From the NCBI RefSeq assembly GCF_001956045.1, contig NZ_MRTH01000007.1, positions 248,001 through 312,000 of the forward strand: a stretch of 64,000 bases of DNA, given 5' to 3'. The DNA is from Paenibacillus sp. FSL H7-0331. GTDB lineage: Bacteria > Bacillota > Bacilli > Paenibacillales > NBRC-103111. The notes beneath the pieces were generated by a model. That model did not search any database and had not been told where the DNA came from. It worked only from the letters and a program-made list of their open reading frames with translations. Below, piece by piece: positions 45,428 through 58,120 of the stretch (position 1 is its first letter; each line of letters begins with the position of its first letter). A program made the position numbers and the translations under genes.

Positions 45428-45468
45428 AGCTGCATACGTAGAGCGCGTAACACTATTCATATGCAGCT
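45428..45468. repeat. Perfect 9-bp inverted repeat between eno and the M50-like gene
   Basis: AGCTGCATA (45428-45436) and TATGCAGCT (45460-45468) flank a 23-nt loop. There is no T-run on the minus strand, so eno may not be fully terminated; it could protect the eno mRNA 3' end. Confidence 0.5.
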
Positions 45469-45477
45469 ATTATTTAA

Positions 45478-46800
<1,323 letters not shown>

Positions 46801-46859
46801 TTAGGGATGAATATCCCCTTTTAAGTCAAGGCTCTGCATGAACACTGCTGCTCTTAAAC

Positions 46860-48392
46860 TTAAATTAATGTCGTACCCGTCATTTCAACCGGCTTTTTTA
46901 CATCGAGCAGACTGAGAATCGTTGGGGCAATATCTGCCAGTATGCCATCGTTTCTTAGTGTAACATGTTTGGACGTCACAATAAAAGGCACCGGATTCGT
47001 CGTATGGGCCGTATTACGGGTTCCATCCCCATTCGTAACCAGATCCGCGTTCCCATGGTCAGCTGTAATCAACGCAACCCCGCCTTTGGCAAGCACTGCT
47101 TCCACAACTCTCCCCATGCAGGTATCGGTAGCTTCAACCGCCTTGATCGTCGGCTCCAGCAAGCCGGAATGGCCAACCATATCGGGATTGGCAAAGTTCA
47201 TGATGATGACATCCTGACGCTCCGCTTCAATCTCCTTAACCGCTGCTTCTGCAAGCTCATACGCACTCATTTCCGGCTGCAGATCATAAGTAGCTACTTT
47301 AGGAGAATTGATTAGAATCCGTGTTTCCCCAGGCAACTCATGATCACGTCCGCCGCTGAAAAAGAAGGTAACATGAGGATACTTCTCAGTCTCGGCAATA
47401 CGCAGCTGGGTCAGGTTATTTTGAACCAGTACCTCACCAAGAGTATTGTCGAGGTTCTTGGGACTATACGCTACATAACCGCCAACCGTTTCACTAAAAA
47501 GTGTCAAGCATACAAAATACAGATCATGCGGCCACTTGTCTCCGCGGTCGAAGCTTTGAAAATCTGTATTCGTAAACACATTCGATAATTGAATCGCACG
47601 GTCCGGTCGAAAATTGAAGAAGATTACGGAATCCTCGGATTCAACCAAGCCCACAGGCTGCCCATCTGCCTTGACGATAACCGTTGGCAATACGAACTCA
47701 TCGAATACGGAAGACGTGTAAGAGTCTATAATCGCCTGCAGCGGATCGGTATAATTTGGACCCTCGCCATAAACCATCGCACGGTACGACTTCTCTACAC
47801 GATCCCAGCGCTTGTCGCGGTCCATGGCATAATAACGGCCTTGAACGGTCGCGATCTTGCCTACACCGACCTCTGTAATTTTGGCCAGCAACTGCTCCAT
47901 ATACATCTTCGCACTGTCTGGCGCTACATCGCGGCCATCGAGGAATGCGTGTATGTAGACGTCCTCGAACTGCTGCTTCTTGCAGGCTTCCAGTAAAGCG
48001 AACAGATGAGCGATATGGCTGTGAACGCCGCCATCCGACAATAAACCGTATAGGTGCAGCTTCTTGCCGTTCAGCTTGGCATGGTTGATTGCACCCAGAA
48101 TCGTTTCGTTATCAAAAAACTCTCCATCGCGAATCGATTTCGAGATTCGAGTCAAATCCTGGTATACGATACGTCCTGCTCCGATGTTCAAATGGCCCAC
48201 TTCGGAGTTGCCCATTTGCCCTTCGGGAAGGCCAACCGCTTCACCGCAAGCTGTTAAGGTTGTATGCGGATATTCAGCCATGTACCGGTCATAGTTCGGT
48301 TTGTTTGCTTGTGCAACTGCGTTGCCCATGACTTCACCCCGCAGGCCGAAGCCATCCATGATAATTAAAGCTACCGGTTTAGGTCTGGACAT
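46860..48392 (-). CDS. gpmI: 2,3-bisphosphoglycerate-independent phosphoglycerate mutase
   Basis: A 510-residue Mn-dependent mutase of the alkaline phosphatase superfamily. The N-terminal [10 protein letters not shown] holds a metal ligand; the phosphoserine is in [25 protein letters not shown] is the C-terminal metal site. The start at 48392 follows GGGGG at nine bases. It begins 2 nt after the tpiA stop and interconverts 3- and 2-phosphoglycerate. Confidence 0.97.
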   Translation of the reverse strand: MSRPKPVALIIMDGFGLRGEVMGNAVAQANKPNYDRYMAEYPHTTLTACGEAVGLPEGQMGNSEVGHLNIGAGRIVYQDLTRISKSIRDGEFFDNETILGAINHAKLNGKKLHLYGLLSDGGVHSHIAHLFALLEACKKQQFEDVYIHAFLDGRDVAPDSAKMYMEQLLAKITEVGVGKIATVQGRYYAMDRDKRWDRVEKSYRAMVYGEGPNYTDPLQAIIDSYTSSVFDEFVLPTVIVKADGQPVGLVESEDSVIFFNFRPDRAIQLSNVFTNTDFQSFDRGDKWPHDLYFVCLTLFSETVGGYVAYSPKNLDNTLGEVLVQNNLTQLRIAETEKYPHVTFFFSGGRDHELPGETRILINSPKVATYDLQPEMSAYELAEAAVKEIEAERQDVIIMNFANPDMVGHSGLLEPTIKAVEATDTCMGRVVEAVLAKGGVALITADHGNADLVTNGDGTRNTAHTTNPVPFIVTSKHVTLRNDGILADIAPTILSLLDVKKPVEMTGTTLI

Positions 48393-48393
48393 C

Positions 48394-49164
<771 letters not shown>

Positions 49165-50346
49165 TTATTTATCGTTTAATGCGACAACACCCGGTAGAGC
49201 CTTGCCTTCCATAAATTCAAGAGATGCGCCGCCACCAGTCGAAATATGGTCCATTTGGTCGGCCAGATGGAATTTCTCAACCGCTGCTGCGGAATCACCG
49301 CCGCCAATGATGGTATAACCTTCAGTAGCTGCGCATGCTTGTGCAACGGCACGTGTACCATGGGAGAAAGGCTCGATTTCGAATACGCCCATCGGTCCGT
49401 TCCAAACGACCAGCTTGGATTCAGCAATCGTTTTGGCATAGAGCTCACGCGTCTTGGGACCGATATCAATGCCTTCCCAATCTGCAGGAATTTCGTTGAC
49501 AGCAACTACACGGGTATTAGCCTTCGCGCTAAAATCGTCAGCTACAATAATATCAACTGGAATCAGGAAGTTCACGCCTTTTTCCTTTGCTGTTTCAAGG
49601 AAGCTCAGTGCAAGCTCCAACTTGCTGTTGTCTACCAAAGATTTACCGATTTCGTTTCCTTGAGCTTTCAGGAATGTATAGGACAAACCGCCGCCAATGA
49701 TGATATTGTCAGCAATGTTCAGCAGGTTCGTAATCACATTGATTTTATCCTTAACCTTGGAGCCACCAACAATCGCAGTGAACGGACGCTCAGGATTGTG
49801 CAAGGCTTTACCCAATACTTCTAGTTCCTTCTCCATCAATAGTCCGGATACAGCAGGCAAATGATGAGCGATGCCTTCAGTCGAAGCATGCGCACGATGA
49901 GCCGCGCCAAACGCATCATTGACATACAAATCAGCCAATCCTGCAAAAGACTTCGCCAGCTCTGCATCATTCGCTTCTTCACCTGGATAAAAACGCACGT
50001 TTTCGAGCAGCAGTACATCGCCGTCTTGCAGTGCAGCGACTTGTGCATGAACCGCTTCGCCAATCGCCTCATCCGCTTTGACAACCGACTTGCCCAATAA
50101 CTCGGACAAACGTGCTGCAACCGGCGTCAAACGCAGCTCTTCAACTACTGCGCCATTCGGACGGCCTAAGTGACTTGCCAAAATAACTTTAGCGCCTCTT
50201 TCAGTTAAATATTGAATCGTCGGAAGTGTTTCGCGAATTCGTGTATCATCAGTAATGGCGCCGTTCTCCAAAGGTACATTGAAATCGACCCGCACAAACA
50301 CTCTTTTGCCGCTTACTTCTACGTTACGTACGCTTTGTTTATTCAT
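49165..50346 (-). CDS. pgk: Phosphoglycerate kinase
   Basis: A 393-residue kinase: N-terminal [16 protein letters not shown], substrate-binding [22 protein letters not shown] at the hinge, and the nucleotide region with [12 protein letters not shown] near the C-terminus. AGGAGG precedes the ATG. It makes ATP from 1,3-bisphosphoglycerate. A 181-bp gap with a large hairpin separates it from gap. Confidence 0.98.
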   Translation of the reverse strand: MNKQSVRNVEVSGKRVFVRVDFNVPLENGAITDDTRIRETLPTIQYLTERGAKVILASHLGRPNGAVVEELRLTPVAARLSELLGKSVVKADEAIGEAVHAQVAALQDGDVLLLENVRFYPGEEANDAELAKSFAGLADLYVNDAFGAAHRAHASTEGIAHHLPAVSGLLMEKELEVLGKALHNPERPFTAIVGGSKVKDKINVITNLLNIADNIIIGGGLSYTFLKAQGNEIGKSLVDNSKLELALSFLETAKEKGVNFLIPVDIIVADDFSAKANTRVVAVNEIPADWEGIDIGPKTRELYAKTIAESKLVVWNGPMGVFEIEPFSHGTRAVAQACAATEGYTIIGGGDSAAAVEKFHLADQMDHISTGGGASLEFMEGKALPGVVALNDK

Positions 50347-50433
50347 CCAGGAACGCCTCCTTGTGAGTATCTATTTATCTGCATACAAAAATTGTGGGTA
50401 TGACTTTTGTGAAAAGCATCTTGCGGTAACCAC

Positions 50434-50471
50434 AATGAGAAAAGCTCCGGAAGCCGGGGCATCTTCCCATT
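50434..50471 (-). promoter_or_regulatory. Large hairpin between gap and pgk
   Basis: AATGGGAAGATGCCCCGG pairs with CCGGAGCTTTTCTCATT across a 3-nt loop with a few bulges. No T-run follows, so it is more likely an mRNA processing or stability element than a terminator. The motif CATTGTGGTTA occurs on the minus strand both here and 88 bp upstream. Confidence 0.5.
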
Positions 50472-50527
50472 GTCTGTTAGCACAAGATAGTTCGTTCACA
50501 AGCTAATTGTCATAACCACAATGTGAA

Positions 50528-51544
<1,017 letters not shown>

Positions 51545-51568
51545 CTAATAATGTGTATTGGATTTATG

Positions 51569-52615
51569 TCAAGACGGGCTATGCCCATCAAGATGTAGCA
51601 TTTGCACAATCTCCATAGCAGCGGCTTCATCTGTCACAAGAATATCCTCATGTCCGAATTTCAGCACAGCAGCAATGGCCTCACCTTTACTTTTACCCCC
51701 AGCCACACCGATGACACAGTCCATTTCCTGAATGTCTTCAATGCGCAAGCCGACTGTAGGCATCTTATGCAGTATCTTCCCATCACGGTCAAAATAATAC
51801 CCGAACGCTTCTGCCAAAGCCCCGTCCTGCTGTAAAATCGCTGTAGTCGACTCATCAACCTTACGCCGTCTTGCCATCAGCATAGCTTCTCCTATGCCAT
51901 GAATAACGATTCGAGCGCCTCTGATGAAGGCAATGCTCTCCAATATGGAGCTGTCCTGCATCAAGGATTGATAAGCTTCCTCACCAAGCTGGTCAGGAAC
52001 ATGCAGCAATCGGTAGCGAGATCCGGTTTTTTTTGCCATTGTCGAAGCAATCGTATTCGCCTGGAAATCCATACTTTCTCCTAGCCCGCCGCGTGCTGGT
52101 ACGAATACGCAGCGTTTGAGCGATATAGAGGAAGACAGGTGATTCGCGACTTCAGCCATTGTGGACCCACCGGTTACCGCAATGACCTCATCCTGGGTTA
52201 CGTACTTGCGCAGAATGGCCGCGCCTACGAGTCCCAGTTCCTTTTTGGTGTGGGGTGAAAGTTCTGAATCGCCTGGGACAATAACAACCTGTTTCAGGTT
52301 AAAATGCAATCGAATCTGCTCCTGAAGATCAGCCAGTCCGAACAGCTCCTTGACTAACGGTTCGATTTGCTCGAGCAGTTGCCGACCCGTATCGCTGATC
52401 CGGATACCGGAAGCCTCGATTTCAAGCAGTCCCTGCGATTTCAAAAAATCGACCTCGCTGCGCATGATACGCTCCGTGGTGTTCAGTGAACCTGCCAGCG
52501 TCCTGCGGCCTACAATGCCGGATACACGAATGAAGTGCAGAATCGTATACCTTTTTTTCATCGTATCCAATAGATCGGGCAAAAGCTGTTTTTGAATATC
52601 GAGAATTTCTCTCAT
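51569..52615 (-). CDS. cggR: Central glycolytic genes regulator CggR
   Basis: A 348-residue SorC/DeoR-family repressor. An N-terminal winged helix (residues about 15-75: IRVSGIVGRRTLAGSLNTTERIMRSEV cut to its core) is followed by a sugar-phosphate-binding domain (VIAVTGGSTMAEVANHL, GVAGGKSKGEAIAAVLKF). In Bacillus subtilis CggR represses its own operon until fructose-1,6-bisphosphate accumulates. It is the first gene of the glycolytic operon here, with a matching operator in its leader. Confidence 0.95.
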   Translation of the reverse strand: MREILDIQKQLLPDLLDTMKKRYTILHFIRVSGIVGRRTLAGSLNTTERIMRSEVDFLKSQGLLEIEASGIRISDTGRQLLEQIEPLVKELFGLADLQEQIRLHFNLKQVVIVPGDSELSPHTKKELGLVGAAILRKYVTQDEVIAVTGGSTMAEVANHLSSSISLKRCVFVPARGGLGESMDFQANTIASTMAKKTGSRYRLLHVPDQLGEEAYQSLMQDSSILESIAFIRGARIVIHGIGEAMLMARRRKVDESTTAILQQDGALAEAFGYYFDRDGKILHKMPTVGLRIEDIQEMDCVIGVAGGKSKGEAIAAVLKFGHEDILVTDEAAAMEIVQMLHLDGHSPS

Positions 52616-52639
52616 ACTTTACACTCCCGCTATGCATTG

Positions 52640-52675
52640 GACTTTTTTTGTCCCACCACTACATTTTTCGTCCCA
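52640..52675 (-). promoter_or_regulatory. CggR operator
   Basis: On the minus strand: TGGGAC-N6-TGTA-N4-TGGGAC-N6-AGTC. This has the same geometry as the Bacillus subtilis CggR site (CGGGAC-N6-TGTC-N4-CGGGAC-N6-TGTC). It lies between the promoter and the cggR start. Confidence 0.85.
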
Positions 52676-52683
52676 CATCTTCC

Positions 52684-52710
52684 AAAAAAAAGCACTAAGA
52701 CTTTCTTAGT
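52684..52710 (-). promoter_or_regulatory. Terminator-like hairpin at the very 5' end of the cggR transcript
   Basis: ACTAAGA, loop AAG, TCTTAGT, then GC and eight T on the minus strand. The predicted start site is about 52710, so the hairpin would begin at +1. It may stabilise the 5' end or cause early termination. Confidence 0.5.
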
Positions 52711-52716
52711 AATTTC

Positions 52717-52745
52717 ATTATAACGAATTGACTTGTTAATTTCAA
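52717..52745 (-). promoter_or_regulatory. Sigma-A promoter of the cggR-gap-pgk-tpiA-gpmI-eno operon
   Basis: Minus strand TTGAAA (52740-52745), 17-nt spacer, TATAAT (52717-52722). Confidence 0.8.
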
Positions 52746-52859
52746 CAGCAATTCACAATTTGGTCAAAAATCATGTACCGACAAAACAAGGTTGCAATTT
52801 ACTCCTGCATATCATATAATAACCCTTGCTCGTTCATTTTAAACTATATTTTTAAATGT

Positions 52860-52934
52860 GCGCCCGTGGTCCAATGGATATGACGTAGGCCTCCGAAGCC
52901 TGAGATCAAGGTTCGATTCCTTGCGGGCGCGCCA
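52860..52934 (+). tRNA. tRNA-Arg (anticodon CCG)
   Basis: A 75-nt cloverleaf: acceptor GCGCCCG with CGGGCGC, anticodon stem TAGGC/GCCTG around loop CTCCGAA (anticodon CCG), T arm CAAGG-TTCGATT-CCTTG, discriminator G and an encoded CCA. It reads CGG codons. It stands alone between cggR and clpP. Confidence 0.95.
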
Positions 52935-53036
52935 TTACCTTCAACGAATTCGTGTTATTCACACAAACATCCATAGCCTTTACGATACGGTCATCAGCTT
53001 CAAGACTGCGTTGTAAAGGTTTTTTAATGCAGACCG

Positions 53037-53076
53037 TTTGACCTTTCTTGACCTTTGTTTATATTTCCGTTATGAT
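53037..53076 (+). promoter_or_regulatory. clpP promoter with overlapping CtsR operator
   Basis: TTGACC (53048-53053), a 17-nt spacer and TATGAT (53071-53076) form a sigma-A promoter. TTTGACC-TTT-CTTGACC (53037-53053) is a CtsR heptad repeat with one mismatch, covering the -35 box. Heat-stress derepression of clpP by CtsR is known in Bacillota. Confidence 0.8.
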
Positions 53077-53124
53077 GGTTATAGTGTTATCAAACATTCA
53101 TGTACTTTTAGGAGGCTGCAGCTT

Positions 53125-53706
53125 ATGAGTTTTATACCCATGGTAGTTGAACCCGATGCCAGAGGAGAGCGAGCGTATGACATATACTCCCGTTTGCTGA
53201 AGGATCGCATTATTTTTCTCGGTACGGCCATTAACGACCAAGTAGCGAATGCCATTATTGCCCAGTTGCTGTTCTTGGCCGCGCAGGATCCTGACAAAGA
53301 CATTAATATTTATATCAACAGTCCAGGCGGTTCCATTACTTCAGGCATGGCCATCTTCGATACAATGCAGTTCATCAAGCCCGACGTTTCAACCATTTGC
53401 GTAGGTATGGCAGCTTCGATGGGTGCATTCCTGCTGGCTGCTGGTGCCAAAGGCAAACGTTTTGCGCTTCCGAACAGTGAGGTTATGATCCATCAACCAC
53501 TTGGTGGTGCCGAAGGCCAAGCCAGTGATATTGCTATTCGTGCCGCTCGTATTATTAAAATGCGTGATAAATTGAATACAATTTTGGCAGAACGCACAGG
53601 ACAAACCTTTGAACAAATCGAAAAAGACACGGATCGCGACAATTTCATGTATGCGGAAGACGCGCGGATCTATGGTCTGATCGATAAAGTCATAACCAAA
53701 CTATAA
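53125..53706 (+). CDS. clpP: ATP-dependent Clp protease proteolytic subunit
   Basis: A 193-residue serine peptidase. Ser98 in [11 protein letters not shown], His123 in EVMIHQP and an Asp near residue 172 form the triad; [14 protein letters not shown] is the oxyanion-region signature. AGGAGG lies about 10 nt before the ATG at 53125; longer frames upstream start inside the promoter and are wrong. It forms the tetradecameric chamber used by ClpC and ClpX, the latter also degrading tmRNA-tagged proteins. Confidence 0.98.
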   Translation: MSFIPMVVEPDARGERAYDIYSRLLKDRIIFLGTAINDQVANAIIAQLLFLAAQDPDKDINIYINSPGGSITSGMAIFDTMQFIKPDVSTICVGMAASMGAFLLAAGAKGKRFALPNSEVMIHQPLGGAEGQASDIAIRAARIIKMRDKLNTILAERTGQTFEQIEKDTDRDNFMYAEDARIYGLIDKVITKL

Positions 53707-53726
53707 GTATTACCCTATTTACATCG

Positions 53727-53775
53727 AGGGCCGTCTTTTCAGTAGCACAAGCTGCTGATGGACGGTTCTTTTTTT
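53727..53775 (+). terminator. Intrinsic terminator of clpP
   Basis: CCGTC...GACGG outer stem with an inner CAGTAGC/GCTGCTG stem, then a run of seven T. Confidence 0.8.
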
Positions 53776-53779
53776 ATTA

Positions 53780-53816
53780 AAAATAAAAGCCCTCCCCTTA
53801 ATATGAAAGGGAGAGC
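53780..53816 (-). terminator. Intrinsic terminator of the copper-amine-oxidase-like gene
   Basis: GCTCTCCC pairs with GGGGAGGGC (one G-T pair), followed by TTTTATTTTT on the minus strand. Confidence 0.75.
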
Positions 53817-53838
53817 CTTAAGCTAACGATTTGATTTA

Positions 53839-55599
53839 TTATTTATCATCCAATGGAAAGAAGATCAGGTCAATCGGGAACGCAGACCCTGCTGGTGGTG
53901 TGAATTCAATATCCAAGGCTGCTTCCTCACCCGTCGTTCGGGCCAGAATCTGCATCCCGTCAAACGCGGTAATCACCCCTGATTGCGGTATCAGACTGAT
54001 CTCACCATTGATTTTGATCGGTCCTTTAAATATACCGCCATACGCTAACAGCATGATCGCCATTTTTCTCGGCTTGTCCGAATGGATTTTGTAAACCACT
54101 CCATAATTGCCTTCGTTTAATACATTCTGCTTACGCATCGGATCGTAGCCCGGCTGGAACGGATCCGTCGTGCCATCACCGATAATCAAGCGGTTCGGCT
54201 TGGTGAACGAACTCGCATCTATATTCCATTTGACCTCTGACACCGGGAACGTCCCTCTGACATGCCCTGTAAAAGGAAGCAGCGGCAGCTGACTGAGTGT
54301 CGTTTGCGATACCTGGCTAGTAGCGACAAAGGAAAATTCAATTTCGCCATTCGTTTCTACGTCATAGAACAGGTTGACACCTTGGCCTGGATAAAATTCC
54401 GGCATTTGCGAATAGATAAAAGTTTGATTGGCTGGAATCTCCATCGAATCGCTCCGCGGATCATTCATCAGAAAGTCCACAGAGGCTTCATTACCGATCA
54501 GGTTGGCATACACAGAAGGCCACACTTCGCCCTTGTTCGTTGTTTTGATCGTAACCGGTTTGTTGGTCGTATTCTTGGCCAGAATCGCCAGAGTAACCTT
54601 TTCCTTCGTTCCATTGATGTGATCCGCGTATAGGCGACCTTTCCCATTGACCTTATCCTGATACAGAATGCCTTTTTCCGTAAATTCCTCCGGACTGTCA
54701 CTCACCAGCAGCTTACGAGAGCTGTCATTGGTAACCTGCTTAGGCAGCTGTGGTAAGTTCCAAAAGTTACCCCATAGCGTACTCCAATCGGTTTTAATAA
54801 AACTGCCAACCGGCTTCATGTAGATCGGGTATTCAATCTCACTCAGATACACCTTATCTTCAATCGTCAGATTGCGCAGATAGGTTTCGCTTTTATTGCC
54901 ATGTGCGTCCCATACCGTCAACGTGATCGGATACGTACCTGGTGAGAAAAACACCGATTCGTTGCCTTGCCACTCATATTTCACTAAACCTTCGGAATCG
55001 GGGTCATAGCTCAGATCGACATATTTGACTGGTTCGCCCATCTTATATGTCTGCTTGGCAAAATTGAATTTGGCCACTGGATTGGAATTGCCTGTATTCG
55101 GTATGTAAATCCCCGTTGGCGTTTTGGTATGAATAATTTCAACCCGGCGCAGCTCATCATTATAGGTATAACGTGCTCCCATATAATCAGCCAGCCAAGT
55201 CAGCTTAATTAACAGCTTGCCTTCCTTGCTGATCGCAGCAACGGAATCGAATGGGTTCAATACCCCGTTAATCCAAACTGCTTTGCGGTCACTGTCGAGC
55301 ACAATGTTAAAGCCCGGTGTGGTCATTTCGATCTGACGTGTTACCGCGTTCCATTCTACCTTTAATCCCATCGCATCAGCCAAAGCTTTGGCAGGTACGA
55401 ACATTTTGTCTTTGATAATGGTTGCAGGTGATTCCAGCATAATCTGCTTACCATTTATAAAAGCTTCTGCCTTATCCACATAAAGCAGCATGTAAGTCGT
55501 TGAAGTCGATTGCGCCGCAGATGCGGTGGACGAAATCAGAAGACTGAACAACAGGCTCATAACGACCAGCAGCGATAATTCTCTTTTCATCGGTTTCAT
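53839..55599 (-). CDS. Secreted protein with copper-amine-oxidase-like N-terminal domain and PKD-like domain
   Basis: A 586-residue exported protein. Signal peptide MKRELSLLVVMSLLFSLLIS ending ASA. Residues about 40-155 match the stalk-like copper amine oxidase N-terminal fold (INGKQIMLESPATIIKDKMFVPAKALADAMG); despite the name it has no oxidase site. A PKD/Ig-like segment follows (VKYVDLSYDPDSEGLVKYEW, GTYPITLTVWD), then about 300 residues of beta-rich sequence I cannot assign. Proteins of this kind are common in Paenibacillus and are thought to act at the cell envelope. AAGGAG lies 8 nt before the ATG. Confidence 0.75.
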   Translation of the reverse strand: MKPMKRELSLLVVMSLLFSLLISSTASAAQSTSTTYMLLYVDKAEAFINGKQIMLESPATIIKDKMFVPAKALADAMGLKVEWNAVTRQIEMTTPGFNIVLDSDRKAVWINGVLNPFDSVAAISKEGKLLIKLTWLADYMGARYTYNDELRRVEIIHTKTPTGIYIPNTGNSNPVAKFNFAKQTYKMGEPVKYVDLSYDPDSEGLVKYEWQGNESVFFSPGTYPITLTVWDAHGNKSETYLRNLTIEDKVYLSEIEYPIYMKPVGSFIKTDWSTLWGNFWNLPQLPKQVTNDSSRKLLVSDSPEEFTEKGILYQDKVNGKGRLYADHINGTKEKVTLAILAKNTTNKPVTIKTTNKGEVWPSVYANLIGNEASVDFLMNDPRSDSMEIPANQTFIYSQMPEFYPGQGVNLFYDVETNGEIEFSFVATSQVSQTTLSQLPLLPFTGHVRGTFPVSEVKWNIDASSFTKPNRLIIGDGTTDPFQPGYDPMRKQNVLNEGNYGVVYKIHSDKPRKMAIMLLAYGGIFKGPIKINGEISLIPQSGVITAFDGMQILARTTGEEAALDIEFTPPAGSAFPIDLIFFPLDDK

Positions 55600-55644
55600 T
55601 TCTCTACTCCTTCAATTGGGTAAAATAGCACGGGTCTACGCAGC

Positions 55645-55701
55645 AAAAAACCTTTCCACAGAAGAACTCGTCATAATAGACGCTCAGCTTCAGAAAAGGT
55701 T
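55645..55701 (-). terminator. Probable terminator of the HPr-like gene
   Basis: AACCTTTTC and GGAAAGGTT pair across a long loop, followed by six T on the minus strand. A second hairpin without T-run (GTCACTG/CAGTGAC, 55736-55770) lies nearer the stop. Confidence 0.5.
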
Positions 55702-55775
55702 GCGCTTTTCTTGTTATGTTATAGGTCTTGGCTGTGTCACTGACAAGCTTCCTTAGAGGAAGCCAGTGACAATGG

Positions 55776-56045
55776 TTATTGGTTCTCCAGCTCTTCTTTG
55801 CTTACCAATGTGACTAAAGCGTTTACAGCCTGTTCTGCGTCCGAACCCTCGGCACTAATATAAACCTCAGTACCCGTACTGATGGCCAAACTCATAATGC
55901 CCATAATACTTTTGGCGTTTACTTTCTTCTCGTCCTTCTCAACAAAGATCTCGGAAGAGAACTTATTTGCTTCCTGAACAAAAAGCGCTGCTGGTCTGGC
56001 ATGAAGGCCTGTTTTCAACTTCACAACTACTGGGCGTTTCGACAT
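55776..56045 (-). CDS. HPr-family phosphocarrier in the Crh position
   Basis: An 89-residue HPr-fold protein. Ser46 in AKSIMGIMSLA is the HPr-kinase site, which creates the CcpA co-repressor. His15 in GLHARPAALFVQEANKF is the PTS phospho-site. By gene order (rapZ-yvcK-whiA-crh) it is the positional equivalent of Bacillus subtilis Crh, which has Gln at position 15 and is purely regulatory. Here His15 is kept, so it could both carry PTS phosphate and regulate. The ATG at 56045 is preferred over a TTG three codons earlier. An extended -10 promoter (TGATATAAT, hexamer 56123-56128) lies upstream. Confidence 0.93.
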   Translation of the reverse strand: MSKRPVVVKLKTGLHARPAALFVQEANKFSSEIFVEKDEKKVNAKSIMGIMSLAISTGTEVYISAEGSDAEQAVNALVTLVSKEELENQ

Positions 56046-56122
56046 TCCAACCAATACCCCCTAAATCTTAAATTGCAAATGACCATTTAATTCAATGATC
56101 ATGAAAAAGCGATTTTTCAACC

Positions 56123-56131
56123 ATTATATCA
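56123..56131 (-). promoter_or_regulatory. Extended -10 promoter of the HPr-like gene
   Basis: TGATATAAT on the minus strand, 78 nt before the ATG, in the gap after whiA. It suggests the gene can be expressed apart from the whiA operon. Confidence 0.5.
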
Positions 56132-56197
56132 TTTTTAAATCCTTTACACTAGAACAATTGAAAATTTACATAAAATATCTGCATGAAGCACGTCCGC

Positions 56198-57127
56198 TCA
56201 AGCTTTTCGAATTTTTTCTGCCATCTCATCAATTTTGCGAAGCCTGTGGTTGACACCGGATTTGCTTACAGTGCCCTTTAGCAGTTCCCCGACCTCGGTT
56301 AAGTTAATATCAGGGTTTTGCATCCGCACCTCAGCTACCTCGCGCAATTTTTCCGGCAGGTTCTCCAACCCGATTTCTTTTTGGATCAGACGAATATTTT
56401 CGATCTGGCGTACGGCAGCACCGATAGTTTTATTCAAATTGGCCGTATCGCAGTTGACCAAACGATTCACAGAATTGCGCATATCCTTCATGATCCTGAC
56501 ATCTTCAAAACGCAATAAAGCTTGATGGGCACCAATAAGACTTAACAATTCAATGATCTTCTCGCCTTCCTTGATGTACAGCACAAAGCCTTTTTTACGT
56601 TCGATACACCGTGCATTCAATTCAAAACGATTGGCAAGATCACATAAAGCATGACAGTGCTCTTCGTACATCGATGAAATTTCCAAGTGGTAGGACGAAC
56701 CCTCCGGATTATTAACAGAACCGCCTGCCAGAAAAGCTCCCCGCAAGTAAGCTCGCTGACAGCATTCATCCGGAATCAATGTCTCGTCAATACCCGGGGT
56801 AAACATAAAGCCTTCGGATACGATTCGCAGCTCGGACAGTATATCCTGGACCTGATTCGGAATCCGCACCATGTACACATTGTTTTTTTTCAGCCGCATC
56901 TTTTTACGAACCAGCAATTCGATGTGCACGTTGAATTTCTTTTTGAGCAAAGAATAGATACGACGGGCAATAGCTGCGTTTTCAGTACTGATGTCAAGGA
57001 CGACTCGTTGATTCGTCAGCTGTACGGAACCGTTCATACGAATGAGGGCAGAAAGTTCAGCCTTTTCACAACAATCATCAGACTGAATTAAGGTTAGTTC
57101 TTTTTTCGTTTGTGCGGCGAAAGACAC
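56198..57127 (-). CDS. whiA: DNA-binding protein WhiA
   Basis: A 309-residue protein. The N-terminal LAGLIDADG-like domain ([33 protein letters not shown]) has lost endonuclease use; the C-terminal helix-turn-helix is seen in [21 protein letters not shown] and [12 protein letters not shown]. It starts with GTG at 57127 behind AGAGGTGA, 6 bp after yvcK. In Bacillus subtilis WhiA affects cell division and chromosome segregation; in Streptomyces it controls sporulation. Confidence 0.96.
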   Translation of the reverse strand: MSFAAQTKKELTLIQSDDCCEKAELSALIRMNGSVQLTNQRVVLDISTENAAIARRIYSLLKKKFNVHIELLVRKKMRLKKNNVYMVRIPNQVQDILSELRIVSEGFMFTPGIDETLIPDECCQRAYLRGAFLAGGSVNNPEGSSYHLEISSMYEEHCHALCDLANRFELNARCIERKKGFVLYIKEGEKIIELLSLIGAHQALLRFEDVRIMKDMRNSVNRLVNCDTANLNKTIGAAVRQIENIRLIQKEIGLENLPEKLREVAEVRMQNPDINLTEVGELLKGTVSKSGVNHRLRKIDEMAEKIRKA

Positions 57128-57133
57128 GGGGAA

Positions 57134-58120
57134 TCACCTCTTCTTGTGCATCCAGCTCTCCACCAGCTGATAAATATGCTGACTAAGCTTTTCCGCATCG
57201 TGGCGCAGGTAAGTTCGGAATAAAATTAATTGATCTGCGATGACTTTATACCCTTGTAGAGTTACCTCATCGAGATCAAGATGAACGACCTTGGCACCCT
57301 TTTCTGCATATCGATCTTGGACCTGAGGAGGAATCTCCCCGTTATTAACAATAACATAATCGAACAGATCTTGCTCAACATGATCGTGAAGCGCCTGAAT
57401 ATGGTCACTCACACTGTAGCCATCCGTCTCGCCAGGCTGCGTCATCACATTGCAAATATAAATTTTGAGCGCTTTGGATTGAACTATCGTACGAGCGATT
57501 TCTGGAACGAGCAGGTTCGGCAAAATACTCGTATACAAGCTGCCGGGACCGAGCACAATCGCATCCGCCTGCTCTAGCGCTTCAATCGCTTCAGGCAGCG
57601 GGGATACATCGGCAGGTTCGATAAACACACGTTTGATGATTTTGCCTGCCTTCGGAATTTTGGACTCTCCGACAACGATGCTGCCATCGGTCATTTCCGC
57701 CTTCAGCACGATAGCGTGATTAGCTGCTGGAAGCACACGACCACGAACGGCGAATACACGGCTCAGCTCACGAACACCAGTTACAAAATCACCTGTAATA
57801 TCTTGCATCGCAGCCAAAATTAGATTACCCAAACTATGGCCTGCTAATCCTTGGCCTTTCTGAAAACGATACTCCAGCATTTTGCCAAGCAGCGGTTCTA
57901 CGTCTGCGAGTGCAGTTAGCACGTTGCGAATATCACCCGGGGGGACCATCGCAAGCTCCGAGCGCAGAATGCCTGAGCTGCCTCCATCATCCGCTACAGT
58001 CACAATCGCTGTAATATCCAATGGCTTTTCCTTGAGTCCGCGCAGCATGACGGATAGACCGGTTCCGCCTCCGATGACAACGATACGAGGTCGATCATTT
58101 CCCCCGTAAACATAGGTCAT
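57134..58120 (-). CDS. yvcK: Gluconeogenesis factor YvcK (CofD-like)
   Basis: A 328-residue protein with the CofD-like fold: [18 protein letters not shown] at the N-terminus, [12 protein letters not shown], and [16 protein letters not shown]. It binds UDP-sugars in homologues and is needed for morphology and growth on gluconeogenic carbon sources. Its ATG overlaps the rapZ stop by 4 bp. Confidence 0.96.
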   Translation of the reverse strand: MTYVYGGNDRPRIVVIGGGTGLSVMLRGLKEKPLDITAIVTVADDGGSSGILRSELAMVPPGDIRNVLTALADVEPLLGKMLEYRFQKGQGLAGHSLGNLILAAMQDITGDFVTGVRELSRVFAVRGRVLPAANHAIVLKAEMTDGSIVVGESKIPKAGKIIKRVFIEPADVSPLPEAIEALEQADAIVLGPGSLYTSILPNLLVPEIARTIVQSKALKIYICNVMTQPGETDGYSVSDHIQALHDHVEQDLFDYVIVNNGEIPPQVQDRYAEKGAKVVHLDLDEVTLQGYKVIADQLILFRTYLRHDAEKLSQHIYQLVESWMHKKR

